Below the pieces are notes generated by a model. It had not been told where the DNA came from and ran no database searches. It saw nothing but the letters and a program-made list of their open reading frames with translations. Shown here piece by piece: positions 17,007 to 24,726 of a stretch of 64,000 bases of DNA. Origin of the DNA: Sphingopyxis sp. OAS728 (GTDB lineage Bacteria; Pseudomonadota; Alphaproteobacteria; Sphingomonadales; Sphingomonadaceae); assembly GCF_014873485.1 (NCBI RefSeq), contig NZ_JADBDT010000001.1, positions 4,148,501-4,212,500 on the forward strand, read 5' to 3'. The stretch's first letter is position 1. Each line of letters starts with the position of its first letter. A program made the position numbers and the translations under genes.

Positions 17007-18545
17007 TCAGGTCGCGTCGATCACCCCGGGAACGATGGGAGGCTCTTGGTCGCCGATGTAGACCGGGGTTCCGGTCAACACGCCGGCGAAATTCGTCAGT
17101 GGCGGACCAAGCGCAATGCCCCTCGGACTAAGCCGGAATTCTCGGATCGTATTCTCATGGGCACCGCTACGCTTTTTCACTACCGAGATAGCGCGGCGCA
17201 CCGAGCCCGAAACTTCGAAATATCGAAGCATGATTACGGCGTCGCTCAAATAACTTAAGTCGAGAGGGGAGTCCACCGGTCCCACGAGCCCGTGCTGCGC
17301 CATGACGAGAATTGTCAGCACGCCACGCTGCCCAAGATAGCTCAGGAGCTCGTGCATCTGGAGGATCAGGAAACGCTCGTCGGGCATCGCGTTGAGATAG
17401 CCATTGAGGCTGTCGATGACGACGACCCGCGCACCATCTCGCTCGACACTTTCGCGGACATTTGCTGCAAATTCGCCAGGTGACAACTCCGCAGGATCAA
17501 TCTGCTGAAAGCGTAAGGCCCCGCGTTCGATTGCCTTGTCCAACGGCAGACCGATCGAGCGCGCCCGCGCCTCAAGCGTTCCACGCCCCTCGTCGAAGCC
17601 GAAGAAGACTGCATGATCGCCTCGCTCGACCGCAGCCAATGCGAAGGTGAGGGCAAGCGATGATTTGCCAACGCCGGCTGCACCGATCAGCAGCGCGTTC
17701 GTGCCTCGTTCCAGCCCGCCACCGAGCAGCTCGTCGAACTCGGTAATACCGCTCGAGGTGAAAGCACCGCTGAATTCGCTGTGATGTTCGGCCGCGATGA
17801 GACGCGGGAATATCTCAAGGCCGCCGGTGCGAATAATAAAGTCATGATAGCCGCCGCGAAATGAAATGCCGCGCATTTTCACAACGCGGATGCGCCGGCG
17901 TTCCGCTCCGTAATCGAGCGCCAATTGCTCGAGATGCACGACGCCGTGTGATATCGAGTGAAGCTGCAGATCGGTATCGGACGAAGAGAGGTCATCGAGC
18001 AGAATCACTGTGCAGTCGCGTGCCGCGAAAAAATGCTTGAGCGCGAGAACTTGGCGACGATAGCGAAGCGGGCTTTGCGCCAGCAGGCGGAGCTCTGACA
18101 GGCTGTCGAACACAATGCGTGCTGGATCGAGCGCGGCGATTTTTTCGAAGATCAGATTGGTTGTTTCGCTGAGCTCAATTTCTGCGGGATGCAAAATAGT
18201 GAGTTCGCGGTCGGGGTCCAGCGACGTCTCGGGGGGAACGAGTTCGAAGATATCGACACCGTCGAGCGACCAGCCATGCCGTTTCGCAACTAGCGCGAGC
18301 TCGCGCTGAGTTTCGGAAAGCGTGACATAGAGGACCCGCTCCCCACGACGCACGCCTTCAAGTAGAAATTGCAGCGAGATGGTCGTCTTGCCGGTACCGG
18401 GCCGGCCTTCGTAGAGGTACATCCGGCTGGGATCGAGCCCGCCACCCAGAATGTCGTCCAGTCCTTCGCTACCGGTGGATACCCGGGTCTCGCCTGCCTC
18501 GCCATTATTCCCATCAACCGCGTCGACCACGATCAGCTCCTGCAT
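17007..18545 (-). CDS. KaiC-like double RecA-fold ATPase
   Basis: 512 residues from ATG 18545; an upstream TTG at 18581 is less likely. Two tandem KaiC/RecA domains carry Walker A motifs GRPGTGKT (47-54) and GAAGVGKS (about 290). The substrate-like signatures STGSEGLDDILGGGL and GITEFDELLGGGLERG open each domain, and Walker B-like strands IVFDSL and VVVIDSL follow. In cyanobacteria KaiC is the clock ATPase; in heterotrophs KaiC homologues pair with kinases and stress phenotypes. No kaiB or kaiA is present. The downstream HWE kinase and receiver suggest a signalling complex. Confidence 0.93.
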   Translation of the reverse strand: MQELIVVDAVDGNNGEAGETRVSTGSEGLDDILGGGLDPSRMYLYEGRPGTGKTTISLQFLLEGVRRGERVLYVTLSETQRELALVAKRHGWSLDGVDIFELVPPETSLDPDRELTILHPAEIELSETTNLIFEKIAALDPARIVFDSLSELRLLAQSPLRYRRQVLALKHFFAARDCTVILLDDLSSSDTDLQLHSISHGVVHLEQLALDYGAERRRIRVVKMRGISFRGGYHDFIIRTGGLEIFPRLIAAEHHSEFSGAFTSSGITEFDELLGGGLERGTNALLIGAAGVGKSSLALTFALAAVERGDHAVFFGFDEGRGTLEARARSIGLPLDKAIERGALRFQQIDPAELSPGEFAANVRESVERDGARVVVIDSLNGYLNAMPDERFLILQMHELLSYLGQRGVLTILVMAQHGLVGPVDSPLDLSYLSDAVIMLRYFEVSGSVRRAISVVKKRSGAHENTIREFRLSPRGIALGPPLTNFAGVLTGTPVYIGDQEPPIVPGVIDAT

Positions 18546-18745
18546 TCCATTTTTCGCGAGGCGCCAAAGGACAGGGCGCAACGTTCCAAAGCGGAATGCG
18601 CGAGACGCATTTCGGTTTCATAACGACGCACGCCGCGCGGCCCCACAGACAAGGTTGCGAGCGGCCGAGCTTGCCGGGGGGCCGCGGGCTCGGCGCCCGC
18701 CAACACAATGAGAAATCCGACCAAGACGCGGCTTAATTGCGTTCT

Positions 18746-20242
18746 TCAGGCGCGAGCCGCGCGGCGGCGGTAAAAGCGCTGCCGGACTCGGATTTCGCGA
18801 ATAAGCCCAGCGGGAAAATCCGTTAGGGCCTTGAGCCCCGTCACCGTAGAAAAATTATGGATCGAGCCGCGCGTCTCGGCCACGAGATGCCGCAAGACTT
18901 CCTCGCGGCTCGCTTCTCCCGTTTCCTTCACGTGCCCGAGCCTGTGCAGCGCGTAGAGACCGAGCAGCGCCGAAAGCAGGAAATAGAAATCCCAATTGCT
19001 GAGCCGCAGCGACAAATAGGTGAAGACGCCATCGGGGCTTGTCCAACGCCCGACAAGCTCGAGTTGCCGAACCGCGAAGAAGTCGGCGAGGGCGCCTCCG
19101 AGGATCGGTGCGCTCCCCGCCGCCACGGCGGTCACGACGGCCCCCGCCGCGAGATAGGACGCCGCTTCTCCGCGCGGTGAAAGCTTGAGCGCTATGTTGG
19201 CCGTCGCCAGCGTCACGCCGGCAACCGCCCCGCCCATCAGCAGGTGAAGAAGCACCAGCCAAGCGAGGCGGAACCCTTCTTGTGTGATCTGCGACGTGCC
19301 GGCCATCGCGGCGATGCACAGGATATAGATGGGTGCGGCCACGAGCAGCACGGACTTGTTGGCGAAGCGGTCCGCGAGCGTGCCCCAGCTCCGCAAGGCA
19401 AAAGCGTTGGCCAACTGGCTTGCGATCGAAAGTCCCATCACGACCGACATGTCGTACCCGAGTTGACGGACCAGATAGACCGTGAAGAAGGGGGTCGCGA
19501 AATTGATTGCGAACTGCCAGGTTCCTAGAAAGAGGATGAGGCGCCAGAAATTTCGGTCGCTGAACGGACGCTTGAGCTGCTCGAAAAGGCGAAGCGCCTT
19601 AGCGGGCCGCGGAGCGAGCGCGGGCTCCGGCAGGCGGGCCACGATCCAGGCGCTAATCAGGCCTGCAGCGCACCCCACGACATAGAGCATTGCGAAGCTG
19701 AGATCTCGCGCCGGGCTTCCCTCATTTGTGACTTCGAGGGCGGTTGCCGCAGCGATGCCGGCAATGAGCGTGGTGAGTGTGGCGTAAAATGTCCGCCGAG
19801 CAAAAATTCGCCCCATTCTGTCATCGGGGGCGAGGTCGCGGATCCAGCTGTTCCAGGCGCAGCTGCCGACAGCGCCCATCGCGCAGAGGACGAACGTCGC
19901 CGTCACCATGATCGTGAGGCCATAGCTTCCCGCGAATGGCGCGATAGCCATCAAGCCGAGCATCGTGCGGCCGAATATGCTCGACAGCACGGCTATGCGT
20001 TTGCGCTCGCGGATGCGCTCGACGAGGGCGATCGCTGGCACTTGTGCGAGCTGGGTCAGAAACGGGATGGCTGCGAGCAAACCGATCGTCGTGTTGTTCG
20101 CGCCTAGATGAAGCGCGAAGGCGGTAAGGACGACGCCGGTCGTCAGCGCCGCCGTCGTGTTCGAGAAGAGCGCCTCGACGACCAGCCGGCGGAAACCGGT
20201 CTCGAGCTCGGCCTCCCCGATCTCGGCCTGCGGGGCCAGCAT
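18746..20242 (-). CDS. MFS transporter
   Basis: 498 residues from ATG 20242 with about 12 hydrophobic segments and a central hydrophilic loop (about 205-240). The segment FFTVYLVRQLGYDMSVVMG and the loop motif ALRSWGTLADRFANKSVL are typical of major facilitator carriers. The substrate is unknown. The C-terminal 70 residues are a charged cytoplasmic tail ending RRRAARA. An EcfG-type promoter element at 20295-20319 points into the gene. Confidence 0.88.
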   Translation of the reverse strand: MLAPQAEIGEAELETGFRRLVVEALFSNTTAALTTGVVLTAFALHLGANNTTIGLLAAIPFLTQLAQVPAIALVERIRERKRIAVLSSIFGRTMLGLMAIAPFAGSYGLTIMVTATFVLCAMGAVGSCAWNSWIRDLAPDDRMGRIFARRTFYATLTTLIAGIAAATALEVTNEGSPARDLSFAMLYVVGCAAGLISAWIVARLPEPALAPRPAKALRLFEQLKRPFSDRNFWRLILFLGTWQFAINFATPFFTVYLVRQLGYDMSVVMGLSIASQLANAFALRSWGTLADRFANKSVLLVAAPIYILCIAAMAGTSQITQEGFRLAWLVLLHLLMGGAVAGVTLATANIALKLSPRGEAASYLAAGAVVTAVAAGSAPILGGALADFFAVRQLELVGRWTSPDGVFTYLSLRLSNWDFYFLLSALLGLYALHRLGHVKETGEASREEVLRHLVAETRGSIHNFSTVTGLKALTDFPAGLIREIRVRQRFYRRRAARA

Positions 20243-20294
20243 GGCTTATCCTTCCTCGTCGTACGGGTCAGACCGCTTCGCCTACCGCTGTCTG

Positions 20295-20319
20295 GACGCG
20301 CGGGATTACCCGGAGTTCC
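20295..20319 (-). promoter_or_regulatory. EcfG-type promoter (GGAAC-N16-CGTC) for MFS gene
   Basis: Minus-strand GGAAC at 20319-20315 and CGTC at 20298-20295, 16-bp spacer, 53 bp before ATG 20242. One mismatch from GGAAC-N16/17-CGTT. Confidence 0.55.
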
Positions 20320-20407
20320 GCCGTGGCGCCGCCGGTCCAGGCGACCGCGCCAATGCAGACGAAATTCCTGATCTGGGTCAATAAAAAGGCAGTTGGTGCC
20401 GCGCGAG

Positions 20408-20432
20408 GGAACGTCGGCGAGGCGCCCGCGTC
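20408..20432 (+). promoter_or_regulatory. EcfG-type promoter (GGAAC-N16-CGTC) for DUF2171 gene
   Basis: GGAAC 20408-20412 and CGTC 20429-20432, 16-bp spacer, 94 bp before ATG 20527. Divergent from the MFS promoter. Confidence 0.55.
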
Positions 20433-20526
20433 GGTCGATCGACGATGGTGTCATAATCGACGCGCTTCCTCCTGTTCGGGCTCGGACGGTATCGAGCGGG
20501 CAGCGCTGAGACTGAAAGGATATGAA

Positions 20527-20811
20527 ATGGTGGATTTAAACGAGGTCCGCGAAAAGATGGAGATCATCGGCGCGGACGGCGTGCACATCGGGACCGTTGA
20601 TCGGGTCGAGGGTGACCGGATAAAGATGACGCGCGCCGACAGCGGTTCGCACGACCATCATCACTTCATCTCGAGCGGCCTGGTCGCGGCCATCGACGAA
20701 GGCCGGGTCAGGCTTTCCGCCAATGCCGATGCCGCCATTCTGCTCGAGGAGGAAGAGGATGGCGGGCCGATAGCGGATGCACGCAACCGCCAGGAGAGTG
20801 AACATGGATAG
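20527..20811 (+). CDS. DUF2171 domain protein
   Basis: 94 residues from ATG 20527, preceded by AAAGGA. The sequence VREKMEIIGADGVHIGTVDRVEGDRIKMTR is a PRC-barrel-like DUF2171 domain. A His-rich segment (SGSHDHHHFISSGLVAAID) and an acidic tail follow. DUF2171 genes are widespread in sphingomonads and often stress-linked; no biochemical function is known. It overlaps the next small gene by 8 bp. Confidence 0.85.
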   Translation: MVDLNEVREKMEIIGADGVHIGTVDRVEGDRIKMTRADSGSHDHHHFISSGLVAAIDEGRVRLSANADAAILLEEEEDGGPIADARNRQESEHG

Positions 20812-21052
20812 GGCGAGGCGAACGCGCGGCGTGCCGACCGAGAGAACACGCGCTCCCAATATCTCTACCGAAAACCAGCCGGAAGGCGCAGCACGCCGAC
20901 CGAGCGACACATTGGACCGCGAACCCAAGCGCGACCCCGAAAGCGGCGGTAGCATTCCGGCAGACTATAACCCGCAGGCGGGAACGCGCATCGGTGAGGA
21001 AGACGACACGGCGGCAGGCCGGGAAGGCGGCGGCCAGCGGCGGAGCGAATAA
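20804..21052 (+). CDS. Small hydrophilic protein of unknown function
   Basis: 82 residues from ATG 20804, overlapping the DUF2171 stop codon by 8 bp with AGGAGAG as ribosome site. It is highly charged and Gly/Pro/Glu/Arg-rich (ESGGSIPADYNPQAGTRIGEEDD), so probably disordered. No known family was recognised. The coupling to DUF2171 and the shared promoter suggest a stress-induced role. Confidence 0.6.
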   Translation: MDRARRTRGVPTERTRAPNISTENQPEGAARRPSDTLDREPKRDPESGGSIPADYNPQAGTRIGEEDDTAAGREGGGQRRSE

Positions 21053-21098
21053 AAGGCGGGAAGGCCCGTTTCGGCAACATAGGTTGCGGCAGGCCTAA

Positions 21099-21968
21099 AT
21101 GTTTGCCCCGCGGGGCGCGGCGAGCGCAACATCCGGTCTTGGTGGCGGTTGGCCTGTCACGAACTATCGTGAACAGGCGTCTCGCCAGACCGCAAAGGCC
21201 GTATTGCCTCCCTCCATCTGGCTCGCTGCCACCGACTTCCCGCGCGCTCTCGCCGAGGCCGGGCTATTCGCTACATCGCTGCCGCATCTTCTGATCCGCG
21301 CGCCGCGCGGCGACGGCCATCCGGTCCTCGTGATCCCGGGCTTTCTTGCCGGTGACAAATCGACGGCGCCGCTTCGAGGAGCGCTCCGGGCGCTCGGTTA
21401 CGATGTCCGCGGCTGGGGACTTGGCCGCAACGCCGGTCCGAAGACTGCTGGCGCTGACGGCAGCAAGCTGACCAAGCTCATTGGCGACATTCATGAAGAC
21501 ACGGGCCGCAAGGTCAGTTTAGTGGGATGGAGTCTCGGCGGGGTCCTCGCCCGTATCGCCGCCGCAGATGAAGCGGCGAGCGTCCGGCAGGTCATCACGC
21601 TGGGCTCGCCTTTTAACGGGAGTCCGCGTGCGACAAATGCCTGGCGGCTCTACGAATGGGTGAGCGGAACCCATGTCCGCGCTGACGATCAGGACGTTTT
21701 GCTGCGGGTCGCCCGGCGGCAGCTACCCGTACCCTCCAGCGCAATCTTCAGCCGCGCCGACGGAATTTGTGCGTGGGAGATTTGCCGTGGAGCGGTTTCG
21801 CCGCAGAGCGAGAATATCGAGGTACGCGGGAGCCACTGCGGCCTTGGCGTCAATCCGGCCGTGTTTCACATTATTGCCGATCGGCTCGCGCAACCGGAAG
21901 GCGAATGGATGCCGTTCGAACCGCCAGGTCTGGCTGGCTGGATGTTTCCGGGTGCGTTCGCTGCATGA
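21099..21968 (+). CDS. Alpha/beta hydrolase, esterase/lipase
   Basis: 289 residues from ATG 21099. The oxyanion strand PVLVIPGFLAGDKS is at about 75-88. The nucleophile elbow VGWSLGGVLAR is at about 141-151 with the catalytic Ser in GWSLGG. The acid is probably the Asp in SRADGICAWE and the His is in RGSHCGLGVNP. The pattern resembles PGAP1/triacylglycerol-lipase-like proteins. The cluster context is stress genes; the substrate is unknown. No signal peptide is evident. Confidence 0.85.
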   Translation: MFAPRGAASATSGLGGGWPVTNYREQASRQTAKAVLPPSIWLAATDFPRALAEAGLFATSLPHLLIRAPRGDGHPVLVIPGFLAGDKSTAPLRGALRALGYDVRGWGLGRNAGPKTAGADGSKLTKLIGDIHEDTGRKVSLVGWSLGGVLARIAAADEAASVRQVITLGSPFNGSPRATNAWRLYEWVSGTHVRADDQDVLLRVARRQLPVPSSAIFSRADGICAWEICRGAVSPQSENIEVRGSHCGLGVNPAVFHIIADRLAQPEGEWMPFEPPGLAGWMFPGAFAA

Positions 21969-22015
21969 CCCGCGGCTTCGGCGGCCCATGCGCAACGGGA
22001 TATTTCGGAATTGCC

Positions 22016-22027
22016 TAACCTGTATCA
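22016..22027 (+). promoter_or_regulatory. TAAC-N4-RTYA dyad
   Basis: TAACCTGTATCA, one of about a dozen related intergenic dyads. It lies between the lipase gene and a terminator hairpin at 22134; no matching -35/-10 pair was found beside it. Confidence 0.4.
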
Positions 22028-22133
22028 GTGGGATTTCCATCGATCGACGCATAGTCTCGCTTCACCGAAGTCTTCAGGCCGCGACCCCCGGAGACTTAGG
22101 GGCATTCTCTTGCATAGCCATATCGAGAGACGG

Positions 22134-22165
22134 GAAAGGCTTCGCTCCTCTGCGCGAAGCCTTTC
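22134..22165. terminator. Bidirectional terminator hairpin
   Basis: GAAAGGCTTCGC (22134-22145) pairs perfectly with GCGAAGCCTTTC (22154-22165) around an 8-nt loop. It has A-rich and T-rich flanks, between two converging genes. Confidence 0.8.
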
Positions 22166-22223
22166 TTGTATCGGCTTATACATCCTCGACGCATATCGAA
22201 AGACGCCTCCGGCGGGGCCGGGC

Positions 22224-22484
22224 TCAAAAGGATGGCGGGTCGCTTGCGGGAAAAGACTCGTCGCCAGCCTGGTCGATCGGTTCCCAAGGTCTGCGGACGT
22301 CGTCGCGCATTGCATCGGGACCCGCCGAGCGCGTCTGGTCGAAGTTTTCGGAATGCGTTTCGCCATCGGCGAATGCGGCCGCATGACCCTCGACCTTTTC
22401 GGCTTCGGTGCCTTGACGACGGGTAAAATAGAAGAGCGCGCCGAGCGTGGCGACACCCAATAGCTTGCTTGCAATTCGTCCCAT
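22224..22484 (-). CDS. Small membrane-anchored protein with DESFPASDPP motif
   Basis: 86 residues from ATG 22484, chosen because AAGGAG lies 6 nt upstream. The N-terminus has one hydrophobic segment (ASKLLGVATLGALFYFTR). The rest is acidic and ends in AGDESFPASDPPSF, a short C-terminal motif that recurs in small alphaproteobacterial proteins of unknown role. An EcfG-like element (22507-22531) and a TAACCTG dyad (22554-22565) lie upstream, so stress induction is likely. Confidence 0.7.
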   Translation of the reverse strand: MGRIASKLLGVATLGALFYFTRRQGTEAEKVEGHAAAFADGETHSENFDQTRSAGPDAMRDDVRRPWEPIDQAGDESFPASDPPSF

Positions 22485-22506
22485 CTCAATCTCCTTCATA
22501 CGGAGC

Positions 22507-22531
22507 AACGGTGTGGTGTCGGCAAAGTTGC
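22507..22531 (-). promoter_or_regulatory. EcfG-like promoter (GCAAC-N16-CGTT)
   Basis: Minus-strand GCAAC 22531-22527 and CGTT 22510-22507, 16-bp spacer, 22 bp before ATG 22484. One mismatch in the -35. Confidence 0.5.
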
Positions 22532-22553
22532 GGCGAACGAAATGCAAAGCTCT

Positions 22554-22565
22554 TATCACAGGTTA
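22554..22565 (-). promoter_or_regulatory. TAACCTG dyad
   Basis: Minus-strand TAACCTGTGATA, 22 bp upstream of the GCAAC -35 element. Confidence 0.45.
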
Positions 22566-22648
22566 ATCGGTTGCGGGGATGACGCGGGACCGCTCGAACA
22601 TCGCGCTCGAAAACATTTACCGTCACCAAGGGCGCCCCCCTGCGTCCC

Positions 22649-22673
22649 GGAACTTTCACCGGGATTCGGCGTT
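22649..22673 (+). promoter_or_regulatory. EcfG promoter, perfect consensus (GGAAC-N16-CGTT) for DUF1328
   Basis: GGAAC 22649-22653, 16-bp spacer, CGTT 22670-22673, 100 bp before ATG 22774. It matches the general-stress consensus exactly. Confidence 0.75.
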
Positions 22674-22773
22674 GAAACGGCATCCAGCGAGGATGAACGG
22701 ATGGCGGTTTTCGCCAGCCCGGCAGCGCATGCCGGGCGAGGAAGGCGCGCGTCCAAAAAATGAGGAGAATGAC

Positions 22774-22944
22774 ATGTTCAGATGGGCAATCATATTCGCG
22801 GTGATCGCGCTCGTCGCGGCGCTTCTGGGGTTCGGCGGGATCGCGGGTCTGTCGGCCGAGTTTGCGAAAATCCTGCTCATTATTGCTGCGGTCCTGTTCG
22901 TGGTTGCACTGGTCTTCGGCCGCGGGCGCCGCACGCTCCCGTAG
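22774..22944 (+). CDS. DUF1328 small membrane protein (YtjA-like)
   Basis: 56 residues from ATG 22774 with TGAGGAG as ribosome site. Two hydrophobic segments ([19 protein letters not shown] and [18 protein letters not shown]) flank a short turn, the DUF1328 pattern. These small inner-membrane proteins are commonly stress-regulated. A perfect EcfG promoter (22649-22673) lies upstream. The molecular function is unknown. Confidence 0.9.
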   Translation: MFRWAIIFAVIALVAALLGFGGIAGLSAEFAKILLIIAAVLFVVALVFGRGRRTLP

Positions 22945-23107
22945 TCAATTCGGGGAGGGCAGGCGGTCAAATGACACTGCCCTCCCTAGCCTGGACAACA
23001 TCTCCGGCAGTAGAGACCGCTCGAGGGCGTCAGTTCTGTCAAAGCATCGTCATAAGCTGAGCAAGTGACATCTTATGCGAAGCTGCAGCCAATCAGGGCC
23101 GCGTGTT

Positions 23108-23440
23108 TTAGTTTGCGGTCTTTTGCACCGGCGCTACCACCCAATATTCGCTTGATCCCACCGCTTCGCGTTCGAGGCGGCAGAGGATTTCGCCCTCGCA
23201 CATCAAAATCGCCCACCGACCGCCGGCTTCGCCGCGCGCAATTTCGAGGGCGACGGCAGCGTTTTCCGCTTCGAACCGCACCCTTTTCTCCAGACCGCGG
23301 CAGTCGTCCTCATAGCAAAGCGTATAGGTGGCGTTTTCGCGTACTCGCGGCGCGGTGCCGATCTGTTCGCGGGAAATCCCAACTTCGGCGGGAGAAAGGC
23401 CAATGGGCATGGGTTGGAGATTGATCGATCGCGATGCCAT
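23108..23440 (-). CDS. Hypothetical protein
   Basis: 110 residues from ATG 23440, or 111 from the adjacent ATG 23443. AAAGGAG upstream favours the second ATG by spacing. The fold is not recognised. The sequence is mixed alpha/beta with several Cys (YTLCYEDDCRG, AILMCEGEILCRLE). An EcfG-like GCAAC-N16-CGTT element (23501-23525) precedes it. The sequence context suggests a stress gene; no function is assigned. Confidence 0.65.
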   Translation of the reverse strand: MASRSINLQPMPIGLSPAEVGISREQIGTAPRVRENATYTLCYEDDCRGLEKRVRFEAENAAVALEIARGEAGGRWAILMCEGEILCRLEREAVGSSEYWVVAPVQKTAN

Positions 23441-23500
23441 CATGTTGCTCCTTTATAGCTCTTGATGCGGGAATGCGGACAAGATCCGCGCTGCGCGTTT

Positions 23501-23525
23501 AACGGCTGGTGCGAAGCGGCGTTGC
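23501..23525 (-). promoter_or_regulatory. EcfG-like promoter (GCAAC-N16-CGTT)
   Basis: Minus-strand GCAAC 23525-23521 and CGTT 23504-23501, 16-bp spacer, about 60 bp before the start of the hypothetical gene. Confidence 0.5.
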
Positions 23526-23585
23526 CGGTCGGACCCCCGTTTTTACCTGCATCTGCGCGATTTTTGCGCGAGGTTATGAAAATCA

Positions 23586-23810
23586 TCACCCATCGTCTCC
23601 GAGTGCGATCCGTAGCGCCCCGAGGCTCGCCCAGGGCAGGCATTCGGCGACCCGGCGCCTATCGTCACATGTCTCCAGAACCAAGCCCTGCGGATCGATC
23701 GCAACCAGCAAGCCGTCCTTCCAGCAGGTATCGTCTTCCGTCTTGCTGAGATAGTGCACCGCTATGCCTGCCGAGTGGAGAGCCAGCAGGCGGCCGAGAT
23801 ATTGGAGCAT
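23586..23810 (-). CDS. Small hypothetical protein
   Basis: 74 residues from ATG 23810 with GGAGGGAC as ribosome site. It is predicted mixed beta (IAVHYLSKTEDDTCWKDGLL, then VLETCDDRRRVAECLPW) with three Cys residues. It lies 51 bp downstream of the HAD phosphatase gene in the same direction and may end that operon. No family was recognised. Confidence 0.6.
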   Translation of the reverse strand: MLQYLGRLLALHSAGIAVHYLSKTEDDTCWKDGLLVAIDPQGLVLETCDDRRRVAECLPWASLGALRIALGDDG

Positions 23811-23861
23811 CTGTCCCTCCGTCTGGCTGTGGCGGGTTGCCTTGCGCGGAGCCGCTTCCGC

Positions 23862-24608
23862 CTATTTCAGGCAAGCGACGAGAGCGGCAATGACCGCGAG
23901 CGTTTCTTCAGGATCGCGCACCTGAATTGTGTCGAGACCGATTTGTTTTGCAGGATAGTCATTCCCGCCTGGGAAGATGGCGTCGCCGACAAATATCATC
24001 GCCTCGAGCGGAAAGCCGCTCGCCTCGGCGAGCTTCTTCAGCCCATAGCCCTTGTCGACGCCCTCACGGGTGATATCGATCGACGTCGCGCCGCCCATGT
24101 TGATCGACAAGCCTGGCAGGCGACTTCGCAGATCGGCCTGGATGATCTTGCGCTTGGCAAAGTCGGGATCCCAGACCTCCTTGGCGCGGATGGGGGCTTG
24201 CTGGCCGAGCGCCGAAAAGGTGATCTGGCTGCCGCGGTCCTCGATGCGTTCGCCCCACACTTCCTCGGGAACGAAGCCGGTCGCATCGAGCGCCGCGTCG
24301 AAAGCCTCGAGGATGTGGTGTTTTTCTTCCTCGTCGAAGAGTTCGGCGTAGAGAGCCTGCCAGTCTCCGTCGCGGTGCGTGTAGAGTTTGGTTCCCGTGG
24401 TCGGCATCAGCCAGAGCCTGAACAGGTCGGCTCGTTCCGGAAGCCGGCTCGCAACCTGCTTGTCGAACTGAGGCCAGTCGCCTCCCGAGATGACCGCGAC
24501 GTCGGCGACGTCGAGAAGATCGGCGAGCGCATCGCCCATGGCATCGCCGAGCGGTTGCTTGCTCTCTGCGAGCGTTCCATCGAGATCGAAGGCGACGAGT
24601 TGCTTCAT
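23862..24608 (-). CDS. HAD-IIB phosphatase, phosphomannomutase-like
   Basis: 248 residues from ATG 24608; the open frame extends much further upstream but that part overlaps manC antisense codons. Motif I DLDGT (residues 8-12) and motif III/IV FVGDAIFPGGNDYPA define the HAD-IIB group. The overall pattern (ISGGDWPQFDKQ, TSIDITREGVDKGYGL) resembles eukaryotic-type phosphomannomutase. It would convert mannose-6-phosphate to mannose-1-phosphate and lies downstream of manC, which uses that product. A simple sugar-phosphatase role is the alternative. Confidence 0.8.
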   Translation of the reverse strand: MKQLVAFDLDGTLAESKQPLGDAMGDALADLLDVADVAVISGGDWPQFDKQVASRLPERADLFRLWLMPTTGTKLYTHRDGDWQALYAELFDEEEKHHILEAFDAALDATGFVPEEVWGERIEDRGSQITFSALGQQAPIRAKEVWDPDFAKRKIIQADLRSRLPGLSINMGGATSIDITREGVDKGYGLKKLAEASGFPLEAMIFVGDAIFPGGNDYPAKQIGLDTIQVRDPEETLAVIAALVACLK

Positions 24609-24726
24609 CGGTGCGGGTCTCCGAGTGTGGTTGGCGATCGGTATTGCGGTACGGGATGCGAAGGTCAGCCGTGCGGCTGGCGGGCTGGCCATGATTGTGA
24701 CACGCACTGTCGCCGATTGCCGCTTT

